Source: Blepharisma stoltei (Eukaryota; Ciliophora; Heterotrichea; Heterotrichida; Blepharismidae). From it: DNA of 64,000 nucleotides. The stretch spans positions 682,001-746,000 of the forward strand of contig CAJZBQ010000027.1 in NCBI GenBank assembly GCA_914767885.1, given 5' to 3'. A model generated the notes under the pieces. That model saw nothing but the letters and a program-made list of their open reading frames with translations. It had not been told where the DNA came from and ran no database searches. This document shows, piece by piece, positions 21,622 through 31,866 of this stretch. The stretch's first letter is position 1. Each line of letters begins with the position of its first letter. The position numbers were made by a program, and so were the translations under genes.

Positions 21622-22086
21622 TATAATTTTAAAGATAACTATATGTAGATGGAATTTTGATGGCTATTTTTTAATAAGGTTTGCTCATAAATATTCTTAA
21701 TCCTAAATTTTATTATTATATTTGCTTTCTATTGAGCCAATGTAATTAAATTCAGCTTTTAGGATTTTTAGCCAAAATATAGAGAAGAGACTCTCAGGAG
21801 GGAAACAATTGATTGATTTAGTATTCAGGAGAGTCTAGCTTGAGCTGGTAAATTTGCTCCATCAATTTTTGAATAAAGATACCTCTTGCTAAATTAAAGA
21901 TTAAATATTAATTATTAAATTTTTAAGGAAAGTTAAATCAAATTATGAATAATCACCTATTTTAATAATCAAAATATTATAAAAAGTACTGTAAAATCTT
22001 AAATATTGCAGCAATTTTTTATCAAATATTTTGCTCATCATATTTTTCATGCTTCGTTAATTTGTGAATGTTTAATTTCTAAATTA
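21622..22086. other. Intergenic stretch between convergent genes, no gene seen
   Basis: AT-rich, about 465 bp. A weak inverted pair AGACTCTC (near 21788) and GAGAGTCT (near 21830) could form a stem. Nothing else can be supported. Confidence 0.4.
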
Positions 22087-22716
22087 TTATCTTCTCCTTC
22101 TATTTTTTTGATACATCTCAAAACCTTGCATTCTAAACATTTCAACCTCTTCATCTGTCATCTTATATCCGTAGACTCCTGGCAAATCCATTTCCTTCCT
22201 TGTTTCTTCTGTGAACACATGCAAATAAACATCTTTAAGGAGTACCATAAGTCATCCTGAATCCCTAACTCCACTAACTCGGAAATATTGGCAGTCAGGA
22301 ACATTAGCTTCTCGTAATGCTCTGACAAGGCTATAAGCAATTCTTGAAATATGTCTTGGAGAATACCCAGTACAAATCATGACTGTGGTAAAAGGAGTAT
22401 TGTTAGTGTATTTTCTTATATCAATCACATCAATATCTGTGGCCTGCTCGTATTCTAAAAATCTCTGGATTCTTTTTAAGCTTGGAAATTTGTCAGATCG
22501 AAATTTCACTCTTTGGTACCTGAGAACAACTTGGCCTTGAGCCCATAATGCTCCTTTTTCTGGTCTTGTGACTAAGATTTCTTTTTTAGCTTTTGATGGA
22601 AGAGTTGATTCGATAAAATTTGTAGTTTCGGGAGGCCTGAATAGAATTTACTTTGCTTCTTCAGAAAAGGCACGAGCACCATATAGCAACCTTGAAAGCC
22701 TAGAAAATTTTAGCAT
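22087..22716 (-). CDS. Mitochondrial ribosome silencing factor, RsfS/MALSU1 family
   Basis: 204 aa. RsfS proteins bind L14 of the large ribosomal subunit and block subunit joining; MALSU1 acts in mitochondria. The core is IDVIDIRKYTNNTPFTTVMICTGYS in pattern (family: D-V...T-D-x-x-V-I-x-T-G-x-S), then RHISRIAYSLVRAL, GVRDSGWLMVLLKDVYLHVF and REMDLPGVYG-like ending. The GW tryptophan is TGA. The true start lies upstream at 22716: MLKFSRLSRLLYGARAFS, an amphipathic Arg-rich mitochondrial presequence. It becomes joined to the body by a 15-nt intron at 22637-22651. The exact sum (630 minus 15) gives 205 codons with the stop. Confidence 0.87.
22637..22651 (-). other. 15-nt intron in the RsfS gene
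   Basis: On the gene strand GTAAATTCTATTCAG. It contains an in-frame TAA when unspliced; splicing joins EEAK to PPETTNF and reveals the mitochondrial targeting leader. Confidence 0.88.
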
Positions 22717-23288
22717 TATAAATCAAGATGAAATAATTTAGCAAAAGTTAAGCTAAGGTAAAGCCAATCAAATATGATTTTTATTTTCAAAAAAATAATT
22801 ATTATGTTGGATGCATTTTGCAAAATACCTGCTTTAAATAATAAGAAATACTTGTATATGCATTTTGAAGAGGAATAATAAATAATTGATTTTTGTGAGC
22901 CATTATTGGTTAAATTGCTTTTTAAGGAAACAAATGCTCACTATTATAATCCTTTCTAGCGAAATTGGCAATAATTTACCAAACAAAATCTTCCTTTGTG
23001 CAATAGTTAATAGTTTTACAAAAAAGGTAGCTTTTGTTTCTAATGTATGCATGAATTGTTATAAAATAAATAAGTAATTGGAATATTCAATTTATAGTAG
23101 GCTATTTTAAAATATCTGATAAAAATAATAAAGCTCATGCAATCTGATATGATTTCTCAAGCCATTTCTTTTTATTGAAGTAAAATTTATTTGCTGACTG
23201 CAACTAGATATAAAAAATCCTCTGCTTATTGAATTCTTTGAAAATATGTCATCCATAATCAGTTTAGTATATAAATAGTTTTTTTCAA
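22717..23288. promoter_or_regulatory. Divergent intergenic region
   Basis: About 570 bp between the start of the RsfS gene (minus) and the RING-CH/FHA gene (plus), so it should hold both promoters. AT-rich; no motif I can name. A 63-residue ORF at 22886 has no coding character. Confidence 0.35.
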
Positions 23289-24413
23289 ATGAACTCGACC
23301 GGATTGTATCCTTTACATAGTGTCATCATGAAATCTTTGACATGGACAAGGGATTCTCATGGCCTCTTTGACTATGAGTCAAGAAATATATGCAAAAAAA
23401 GTTTAAAAGCCTACGGACCATGCGAAATTTTAAGGAAAGGCAATGAAGTGAATCTTTATACATCAATGAATGGCCACTCACAATATACAGCTGAGTCAAA
23501 ACCTCTTGCTTCCCTCTTTCAGACAGATACGGGCTTATTTTTTGTAAAGCCTGTGGAAAACGAGCAACTTTGACTTGTGGTGAGGTCCTATAAACAGCCG
23601 GGCTTAGAAAATGGTTATGAACTCTCTGAAGGCGAAGTAGTTAAATTTGGCCGTGTCAGATTCAGGATAAGATCAATTAAAACAACTCCCTCAAGGGAGC
23701 TTGATACTATAGATGACGAAGCTTTAATCGTAGACTCAACTATAGGCAGCGAATGCAAAATCTGCAGAATATGCCTTTCAGATGGTAGTGAGCCTGAAAA
23801 TCCTATGATTTCTCCCTGCAAGTGCTCAGGATCAGTAAAATATATCCATTTTAATTGTTTACTGCGATGGATATCTTCAAGGCTCGCTGTGAAATCAAAC
23901 GAAAACTTGAATTCTTATTACTGGAAGTCTGCAGTTTGCGAAATATGCAAGCAAGAGTTTCCAATGTCAATAAATTATCAAGGAAGAACCAGTGAACTCT
24001 TCCCAATTGAAAAGCCTTCAGCGCCTTATTTAATTCTAGAAGAAATCAGTAAGGAGAAAAGCAGTAAATCAATTCACGTTGTACATTTAACGACAAAAAA
24101 TTCGATAAGACTTGGGAGAGGACATGAAAGTGAACTCAGAATTTCTGATATTTCAGTTTCAAGATGTCATGCGCATATTTTGTTTAGAAATGGATCTTTT
24201 TACCTAGAAGATAATCGATCAAAATTTGGAACGCTTATTGAAGTTTCTGAAGGATACGCTCTAGACCCGAATTCGCAGATTGCAATGCAAGTGGGAAGGA
24301 CTGTCATTTCATTTTTCGTAAAAAGTGAAGGCCAGACGCATGCTAATGAGCTAGACTCTTTAAATATGTCACTTGATGAAACAGTTGCCGATCCAGATTT
24401 TGAAGAAGATTAA
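23289..24413 (+). CDS. RING-CH and FHA domain protein
   Basis: 374 aa with one TGA-Trp (ENEQLWLVVRS, 23571-23573). A C4HC3 RING-CH (MARCH type) lies at about residues 157-220: CKICRICLSDG, SPCKCSGSVKYIHFNCLLRW, CEICKQEF. A forkhead-associated domain follows at about 260-325: IRLGRGHESELRISD, VSRCHAHI, LEDNRSKFGT, the usual phosphothreonine-binding landmarks (GRG, SR-H, N-GT-like). The N-terminus before the RING is also beta-rich and may be a second degenerate FHA. RING-CH plus FHA suggests a phosphorylation-directed ubiquitin ligase. No transmembrane segments, unlike animal MARCH ligases. Confidence 0.85.
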
Positions 24414-24662
24414 TTAGCTTAATTTTCTTTATCAAAATAGAAAATTTCTATTATAAATAATATATTTAACAGATTCAGCTTGCGTTACAATTAAAAGAAT
24501 CGAATTTAATCTGCATAATGTCAATTAATCATAGCGGCTTCATTTTAATTTTCCAAATAGGTTACATTTCTAGGGCTATTAACTAGAAATTCTTTAAATT
24601 TCACCATTCATTTAAATTTCTCTCCTATCAAATTACTTTATTTATTTTTCTAACTAATAAAG

Positions 24663-26745
24663 ATGTCTCACGGAGAACGAAAAATTTGGAACCAAATGGT
24701 ATCCAATAAGTAGGAGGATTCAGCTATCCAAAACTTAGTTGAAGAATTCGGAGAAAAAAACTGGATTTTAATTTCAGAAAAGCTAGCTGAGAAATATGGA
24801 ATCACAGACAGAACTGGCAAGCAGTGTCGAGAACGCTGGCACAATCATATCAATCCAAAACTTAAAAAAGGTGCTTGGAGCAAGGAAGAAGAAAGAATTC
24901 TGTTTCGGCAACAAATGCTATATGGAAATCGATGGTCAGAAATAGGAAAGCATCTTCCTGGGAGGTCTGATAATTCAATTAAAAATCAGTTTTACAGTGC
25001 AATAAGAAAAAACTTAACTCCCCCCCATCCTTGATCGAACGATTAACTATAAAAATTCCTAAAAATTGGGGAAATTAACCCCCATCCATGATCGAACGAT
25101 TTTATAATCGTGCAAATTTTTATATATATAAAATATATTAGTTATCAAAAGCTTGGGAAGATATACCTAATGAAATTGTTTTCAGAGACTTTGAAACGAC
25201 ATAAAACTACGGAATCAGCCATCAGAAGTGATTTAGTCATCAGCCTAGGCTTAAAAATCCAATAATCTAAAAAAATAGAGATTCTTTAAAATTTTAAAAA
25301 AAAAACAATTTAATTTTAATAAGGAACAAATTAAAATTTATACAGTTTTAAATTCGTCACTCTCCGTATTATTATGAAATTATTTTTCCCATAAATATAC
25401 AATTTATCTAATTTTTTAGACTAGTATTTTGCAGGAGTATTTTTACAGGAGTATGGCCAATCCTGGCGTTAGAGGGTTGACCAAAAAATATTAAAAATTG
25501 GTATTCTTATGAAATTAATTCAATTTTTTGCTGTAAAAATAATTATTAAATACTTATTTAAAAGTAAATAAAAAAATATATATATATATATTTTTATTTT
25601 ATATATAATTTTTTTTTCCCAAAAAATTTTTTTTTAACCCCCATCCTTGATCGAACGATGGCGAGTCGTTCGATCAAGGATGGGGGGAATAAGAAAATAC
25701 AATAGGAATAAGCCTGCAGCCGAACAAATATACGGATCAGTAAAAGAGATACTCCTAGATCCTGAAATGGCAAAAATTTTGATTAATTATGACGAAATAC
25801 TTAACGATAAAAGTAAAGGAAAAAAGAAAAATAAAAAGCGTATAAGGACAAAGAGAACGTCCATTACTGTTGAAGCCTCATCTATTTTGCACTCCCTTTA
25901 TGACGATTCTAAAGAAAAGGCTGAAAATTCTGTTTCTGCAACAAAAGAGTCACGAAAATCTCTTCCCATTAAAATAGAAAATGTAAAAGCAGTAGAGCTA
26001 AAAATCGACTCAGCAACTCCAATTTCAAGCATCAATACAGCAGCACCGTTAACTGGTTACACTCCTAAGTTTATGAAAGCGCATATCTTATTTGCTTACT
26101 TAACTCGGTTTTTAAGGTGTCTAGTGCTCACTCCCATCTTTAAATAGGGACTAAGCCAACTTGTGTGACGTCACTGAGATATCTTGGTCTGATCAGTGGA
26201 CAGCCCACCCGGCGCGTTGCCGTCGCTCTCCCTGACTCAGCTCCTGCGCGTGCTCCACTTAAGGGTCATCCTCCCTTGGGAATGTGCTGAGAGCTAAAAC
26301 TCTGAGCCTTTTGAATGCACTGAGGAGCAGTTTAACTTTTGGTTATCCCCAAAGTTAAACTGCTATTGCTGTGCAGAAGTTCTCGAGAGAAAACCCAACC
26401 CCCATAAATAAAATTCCATGAGGGAGAGAAAATTAGCAAAGCTAATTTCTCTTGTACCGAATGCCATTTTATTTTATGAAAGCGCATATCTTTAATTTTC
26501 CTGATGATGCTTTGAATGTTTTTAATTGGGATAACTATAACAATACAGATTTAGATGGCATTCATGGATCTGATTCGCTTACTTTGATTCCAGATACGAT
26601 GCCCATTCAAAAATCAGATTCTTTGCAAGAATCATTAGGCTTCATGAAGCAAATGCAGTCTCCGCATGCAAATTCATTTATTCTGCCTCCGTTTTCTCCA
26701 ATGGATTCATTTCAGCATTATCTTACCCCTAGAAATAATAAATAG
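24663..26745 (+). CDS. R2R3 Myb-like transcription factor, split by an IES and a retroposon
   Basis: 329 aa after processing. A 15-nt intron (24699-24713) joins NQM to EDSAIQNL. Two Myb repeats follow: GEKNWILISEKLAE, TGKQCRERWHNHINPKLKKG, AWSKEEERILF, NRWSEIGKHLPGRSDNSIKN, with regularly spaced tryptophans. At codon RKNL the gene is cut by a 675-bp IES (25015-25689); TA-to-TA joining gives AIRKNLRKYNRNKP. A second cut is a GC-rich retroposon with 20-bp repeats (26070-26089 and 26473-26492); joining gives TPKFMKAHIFNFPDD. The sum is 330 codons with the stop. Resembles animal and plant c-Myb-type DNA-binding domains. The C-terminal part is low-complexity and probably regulatory. Confidence 0.88.
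24699..24713 (+). other. 15-nt intron in the Myb gene
   Basis: GTATCCAATAAGTAG contains a TAG stop in frame; removing it gives an uninterrupted Myb domain. Confidence 0.88.
25015..25689. mobile_element. 675-bp Pogo-related IES with hairpin termini and transposase scrap
   Basis: TA at 25015-25016 and 25690-25691 bound it, and excision restores the Myb frame. The termini carry a C-run followed by CATCCTTGATCGAACGA. The motif is present once near each end and once more internally (CATCCATGATCGAACGA at about 25083), with a hairpin at the right end (ATCCTTGATCGAACGA / TCGTTCGATCAAGGAT at about 25644-25683). This layout echoes the other MITE family but with a different core. Near 25143-25265 the plus strand reads LSKAWEDIPNEIVFRDFE, then a stop, then NYGISH. 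That resembles the C-terminal end of Pogo/Tigger DDE transposases (AW..IP.E.I...F...GI). It looks like a decayed internal-deletion derivative. Confidence 0.78.
26090..26472. mobile_element. GC-rich retroposon-like insert with 20-bp target duplication
   Basis: 383 bp between exact copies of TTTATGAAAGCGCATATCTT (26070-26089 and 26473-26492). Ends CCGAATGCCATTTTATTT, the shared tail. The antisense near 26135-26155 reads TTGGCTTAGTCCC, tRNA A-box-like, and GTGACGTCAC lies nearby. The length of the duplication is typical of LINE-mobilised elements. It interrupts the Myb gene between codons, and precise loss of one repeat plus insert restores the frame. Confidence 0.8.
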
Positions 26746-26925
26746 TGTAAATATATCTTATTAAAATACTATTATCATTAAAGAACAAATCACAATATAG
26801 GTCGCTCAATTTGTTTTATGCAACTATTAAATCTATTTTTTTATATAAAAATAATTTTATGTTTAAAATTTACATAAGCAGATTATCTTATTGAAAACTA
26901 AAATCATTGAAAATCGAATGATATT

Positions 26926-27210
26926 TTATGCTCTCAATTCACTTTTATGGATACTTTTGGATTTTGTACTTAGTGTATCAATTAGCTTCTTGTCTTGCTC
27001 GGTTTGTGTCTGTTTAAAACCAAAAACGCATCGATTCAGCAGCTTCTTTGGATCCTGCGCCATATTATAATTCGGTGGCTTTTCTAGCTCAGTAAAGAAA
27101 GCCAATATATTTTTTGTAATTGCATTTTTATCATTTTTTTCATCTTTTACCTTAGTTCTCCTATTAAGAGCGAACAAAATCATTGAGACAATATCTATTT
27201 TTCGGAACAT
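26926..27210 (-). CDS. Small hypothetical protein
   Basis: 94 aa, starting MFRKIDIVSMILFALNRR. No recognised domain. Charged and helical (KVKDEKNDKNAITKNILAFF). It lies on the same strand as, and 126 bp downstream of, the 27337 gene. Codon composition resembles coding sequence in neighbours, but nothing else proves it. Confidence 0.5.
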   Translation of the reverse strand: MFRKIDIVSMILFALNRRTKVKDEKNDKNAITKNILAFFTELEKPPNYNMAQDPKKLLNRCVFGFKQTQTEQDKKLIDTLSTKSKSIHKSELRA

Positions 27211-27336
27211 TAAAATCTATTTAAGCGAACAAAGCAATTCCTTGTATCAAATATTTGCAAATGTAAATTAAAATTTTAAATATAAAATATAAAATATTTT
27301 AAAAAACATTTTGACTAACCTTTAAGAGGAAAAGTC

Positions 27337-28113
27337 TTATTTGCCCTTAAAAGAAGGAATGCTAGGATTTATTTCTGTCAATTTTTGCTTCAAAGTCCCT
27401 GGATTAACTAGACTAGAAATTCTTCTAGCCCCATATTTTTCGTTATATTTTTTTAGCATTTCTTTTCTCTCTTCAGGACTTTCATACAGTTTACGCAGAA
27501 AAACCTTATCATTATTCCAAGGAACACCTGGATTTGCTTCACAAAAAATTGATAATCCATGCATTTCTTTTCTAAAATCTTTTAAACGGCCTTCTATATT
27601 GTCCATTTGGTCAAGTGTCTTTTTTTGTTTTTCAGCCCATGATGTCATTGTCCTGCCAAATCTTCTTTCAGGCGTTGAATCTTGACTATTTTGCCTTCTC
27701 TCAATTGGGGTTATTGATCTTTTAAGATTACGGTCTGTGTTGCTTCCTTTTCCGATTTTTCAAGAATTCAATCTATGTGTTGAATCCTTTAATGTGTCTC
27801 TTAAAACTGTCTTTCCATTAAGTTTAGGTAGACTAGGGTACTTGATTTCATCGCTATCTTCGTTTGGCATTTGAAGAATTTTTGGAGGACGTTTATTTAA
27901 ATCTTGGGTTTTGATTATTTTCTGTTTTTCTAGCATTTCTCGGAATTGTTCAACTTCCCTATAAATTTTGTTAATATTTCTCCTGGATTCACCAGTAATT
28001 TTTGTCTTAAAAGCTTTATTTTGGAGTTCTTCTAAATTAATTGTCAAATTAAGTGTTTCATTTAAAGCCTCTTTCAGTTCAAGTGCGAAATGGGTGTTGC
28101 TCTCTAGATTCAT
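27337..28113 (-). CDS. Hypothetical charged protein
   Basis: 258 aa with one TGA-Trp near 27761 (HRLNSWKIGKGSN) that joins two long frames. Starts MNLESNTHFALELKEALN. Predicted largely helical, rich in Lys, Glu and Arg, with a possible coiled coil at about residues 10-85. No family recognised. It is followed upstream in the same direction by the p28 dynein chain (28148), which makes a ciliary role conceivable but unproven. Confidence 0.7.
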
Positions 28114-28147
28114 TTAATATAAGTATTAATTCACTTTTAAAATGGTT

Positions 28148-28867
28148 TTACTTATCAATATTTTTAAGAAAAGTGTCAAGATGTTTTCCTTGATATTCCA
28201 AGAAATCAAGCTCTGTTTTTCTTTTCGCTTCATTCGCTGCTTTCTTTTCTTCATATTTCCTCAAAAGCGCATCTTTCTTGTTGAGTAGCTCAGACTTCTT
28301 GTTTTCAAGCCTAATTCTCTGCTTTTCCAGTTCATCTTTCTTCTCTTGGAGCTCACTTTTGCCTTCTTCTGCTTGCAGCTGTTTTCTCGTCCCAAAAGTT
28401 ACTGAGCTTTGATATAGAGTTTGGTATGCCGCAATCGTCATTTTAATTTCATCACGGACTCTCATTAAAAGAAGACCTCTTTCAGGACACTTGATTGTGA
28501 CTTGTCTAATAATTTCATCAAAGCATTGAGAATAAAGCTCTTCTCTTACTGGGCAGATCCCTGAATCTCTGGCTTGTCTTTCCATTAGTTTTTGATCGAG
28601 TTTTTCTTTGAGAGTGATTACATCTTGACGTGATGCAGATTGGTGAGAGACGTATTGGATAAAACGCTTTTCGTCCTGAGTTCATTCACGAGGTGGGAGG
28701 ATGGAGTTCAAATATTCTTCAATGGTAGGTTTACTCTCCATTGGAGGGAGTGTTCCACGCTTACGGCCAGCTGGACCTAGAAGACGCTTCTTAGGGGAAA
28801 CAAAATCGGATGAAGTTTCAACTGGAGGGTCGTATTGAATTAGGGTTTCTCTGGGTGGGCCTTCCAT
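28148..28867 (-). CDS. DNALI1: Axonemal inner-arm dynein light chain p28 (DNALI1)
   Basis: 239 aa, close to the family's usual 240-260. The signature region is strongly conserved: ILPPREWTQDEKRFIQYVS, ASRQDVITLKEKLDQKL, ARDSGICPVREELYSQCFDE, RQVTIKCPERGLLLMRVRDE, MTIAAYQTLYQSSVTFG. A C-terminal coiled coil follows (about 150-225). The Trp in PREW, invariant in the family, is TGA (28682-28684). The protein associates with inner dynein arms and actin in motile cilia. Uninterrupted. Confidence 0.94.
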
Positions 28868-28923
28868 AATAACTGTTTAATAAATTATTAAAATTATTAC
28901 GTGACAAAAGATTAGAATATTAC

Positions 28924-29823
28924 TTAGTATGAACTCAGATGAGATGAAACTCCGTTGCTCTCATGCGAATTATAATGTGTTTTCTCTAATTTTTTCTTAT
29001 CTTGATGACATTTCCAAACTCTTTTAGAGAACAAAACAATCAATGAAAAGACAAATATAACCAGATATGCAACTCCTATCACAGGTCAAGCAAGCCCTTC
29101 AAGAGTTGTAGGAGCTGCAACATAATAGCTTGCGGCACATTGGCTAAGACAAGTATTGCACGTGCAAGGTTGAACAGGGTACCCATAAGCGGTAGTCACA
29201 TTTGTATTACAAGGCAAAAATTGAAGATCCAAAGATGTAGGCTCATCTGATAAGAAAAATGTAACCCATGCCAAGCCTATTGGTATTCCTTCATATCCTT
29301 GAAATTCCAAAAACCCTTGTGGGCTCTGCATCGCAGAAACTTGGGTCACATAGGGGCACTTTTGGCACGATTGATAAATTTCGCACGCTAAAGAATTAGT
29401 AACAGTAAAATTAACCAATAAAGCAAGTACTTTTTGTTCAGGCGAAACAGGATTCGGGACATATTTTTGTTCTCCAGCTGAAACAAATTGAGATTGCAGA
29501 GGGTTGCATGTAAAGTGGCATCACATCAGTTTAATATTCGCTGCACAGATATCACAGCCTCCTACAGAGTGCCCAAATGTTTCTCCAATAAGGAAGAATT
29601 TGTAGTTCATGGCTGAATTTTGGTCATCATTGCAGCAGACTTCTTGGTCCAGAAATGTAGGGCAGGCATATGGGGCAGTAAAATTCTCATGAAAGGAAGG
29701 GATAGGAGGGCTGACTGCTTGAGGAACATCACATTGGTAGGGTGGCTGAGAACAATGTTGAGTCATAGAGCACATGCTATACACCTGTGCAAAATTCAAG
29801 AAAATCCATAGCATTATCACCAT
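28924..29823 (-). CDS. NPC1 N-terminal-domain-like membrane protein
   Basis: 299 aa. A signal-peptide-like start (MVIMLWIFLNFAQVYS) precedes a cysteine-rich region with the NPC1 N-domain pattern: CSMTQHC, CPTFLDQEVCCNDDQ, GGCDICAANIKLMWCHFTCNPLQSQF. That domain binds sterols in NPC1. The luminal part continues to about residue 245 (CTCNTCLSQC). One transmembrane helix (VIGVAYLVIFVFSLIVLF) and a short basic tail follow. The large permease part of NPC1 (sterol-sensing domain) is absent, so this is a stand-alone N-domain protein. Two Trp residues are TGA (near 29521 and 29086). Confidence 0.78.
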
Positions 29824-30012
29824 TATTTCGCCATGGTAAAAAGCTCATGTTTGTGTATAAGAAGTTAATTAAAAATTTTCTGAAATTAATTGAAAAGATC
29901 AAAATAAATGCTGTTTTATTATTATTATTAATAAAAAATTTATTCATAAATTAATCATATTTATTATTATTTATAATCAAAGCCCTTTTAATTATGTTAT
30001 TATTTCTATTAC

Positions 30013-31320
30013 TTATTTAATCGTTTTACCATTGCTATAGTTGGCTTTGGTTATCTTCCCATTTTCATCAGTAGAATAACCAATGCCATGTTTTTTTCCA
30101 TCAAGCCACCCTCCCGCATACTTTTTTCCATCTGCCCATGTATAAATTCCAAATCCTGTCCTTTTACCAACACTCCATTCCCCATAATATTCCCTACCAT
30201 CAGCCCACACAAATTTTCCAACCCCATGAAAAACATTATCTTTCCATTGTCCAGTATATTTGGACCCATCTATTCAGCAATACTCTCCTACACCTTCCTT
30301 CAAATTATCCTTGTACTCTCCTATATAAGTCGATCCATCTACTCACAGATTTCTTCCGATCCCATTTTGTTTATCGTTTGACCAAAAGCCTGCATAAAGG
30401 TCTCCGTTTTCTCATATATTTCTCCCTCTTCCTTCACGAATTTTCCCTTTCATTTCTCCATAATATTTTATTTTTCCAGGAAAAGTATGTTCTTTAAGTT
30501 TTGCAGTTAATTGAGTATCAAATATATTTTCAGTGTTCGCTTTATGCTGCTCTAAAATCTCAATGACGTCTCCGAAATCTTTTTCCAGCTTTCTTAGTTT
30601 TTCTAAATGCTCCTCTGAATATCTTGGACCCTCTTTAGCTTCTTTGCATTTTTTATATAGTCAAGCTGCTTATAAATTACCATATCCATCTGTTGCTGCA
30701 TTCTTTTTATTCAAGTCAAACGAATAGAGGCATCTTCATTCTCCTTCATAAACGTCTTCTCTTTTATAATGAAAAATTCCTTCTCCAAATGGGTAACCAT
30801 AGCTTCATTCTCCTTGATATTGTGACCCATCATTTCATACCATTATTCCATATCCATCTCTGAACCCTCCTTTCCATTCACCTTCATAAGTAGATCCATC
30901 CAAATAAGTATAAATTTTTCGCTTTTTCCGTTTGAGCAATCCATTTGCAGGGGATACTGTTTCCTTTATGTAATCACTTGAAAAGTAGTTGTGATTGAGT
31001 TTTCGGTAATTTTTGAACTGTAGATATTGTCGGATGTTATAGAATATTCGAAATGCTTGCTGGATTCTTAAGGCAGCTTCTTCTCTTTGCTGCTCGAGGC
31101 CGTCGACAAAGCTTTTGAGATCTGATGAAGCTGTATTTGATGGCTCAGGCTCTTGGAGAGAATGGTGGAATGGTGGAGGATCTTGAGTTGGCGCTGCATT
31201 TTGAAGGTTTTTAATGCTTTTTCTATTCTGTATAGAAATTCTGGCTATTGATTGCTTTAAATCTAATTCGTGCCCTCCTTCTGAACCTTGGCAAAATTGT
31301 GAACAATTGAGGTTTCCCAT
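30013..31320 (-). CDS. IQ-motif and MORN-repeat protein
   Basis: About 430 aa after splicing. Starts MGNLNCSQFC, a possible myristoyl/palmitoyl anchor. An IQ-like helix (EAALRIQQAFRIFYNIRQY) lies at about residues 81-100. Then come about ten MORN repeats: GSTYEGEWKGGFRDGYG, GSQYQGEWSYGYPFGEG, through GSKYTGQWKDNVFHGVG and KKYAGGWLDGKKHGIG, broken by a helical insert (about residues 210-270). Several MORN tryptophans are TGA. A 15-nt intron at 30666-30680 is removed in the insert region. MORN proteins commonly tether membranes and the cytoskeleton; the exact role here is unknown. Confidence 0.86.
30666..30680 (-). other. 15-nt intron in the MORN gene
   Basis: Gene strand GTAATTTATAAGCAG, containing an in-frame TAA if retained. 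Splicing gives DGYAWLYKKC with Trp encoded by TGA. Confidence 0.85.
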
Positions 31321-31866
31321 TTCAAAATTTATTTATACTTTTAACTTATTAAATACAAATTTCATAAAATAATTTAAAAAAATAATTAGTGTTAAATACT
31401 TAATATTCATGCTTAAGTTTGAAGTGAAATTAAAACCTATATTACTATTAAAAAATTTATGTCTCCAAAATATATAAAATGATACTTATGAATTGATGTA
31501 GTCCCATTTTTTGTAATTTATTAGATATTTATTTTAAATTTTTAGCGATAAGCTTAGAGTATTTTGCATTTTTATGAGCAATTTAACGCATTAAGTCTCC
31601 ACTATTTAATTAAGCTTAATTCGTTTCTTACTGTCGTTTCGTGCGCCATGGAAATAATAATTATTTGCTTTCTCAATAATAATTTTTTACAAAAATATAG
31701 TTAGTGACACTGACTATATAGTTTATGAGGTTTATTTTTATGGCACGAGCTAAATAGTGTTAGCTATAAGTTTAATTAAAATAATGATTAATTATATATT
31801 AAATCTTAAAAGCAAAGAATCGCTTAAAAAAAGATTTCACTCACTGAAGGAGATTGGAGTTAGCTA
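31321..31866. other. Divergent intergenic region with a fold-back structure
   Basis: Holds the presumed promoters of the MORN gene (minus) and the 31867 gene (plus). At 31639-31649 TCGTGCGCCAT pairs with ATGGCACGA at 31740-31748 (two-base gap). Between them lies a 26-bp near-palindrome, ATATAGTTAGTG / CACTGACTATAT (about 31695-31720). This could be a small IES of about 120 bp, but no coding frame tests it. Confidence 0.45.

Noticed and set aside
25560-25620. TATATA-rich promoter or origin
   Set aside because: Simple AT repeats lie inside an IES and occur widely in this genome; no supporting feature.
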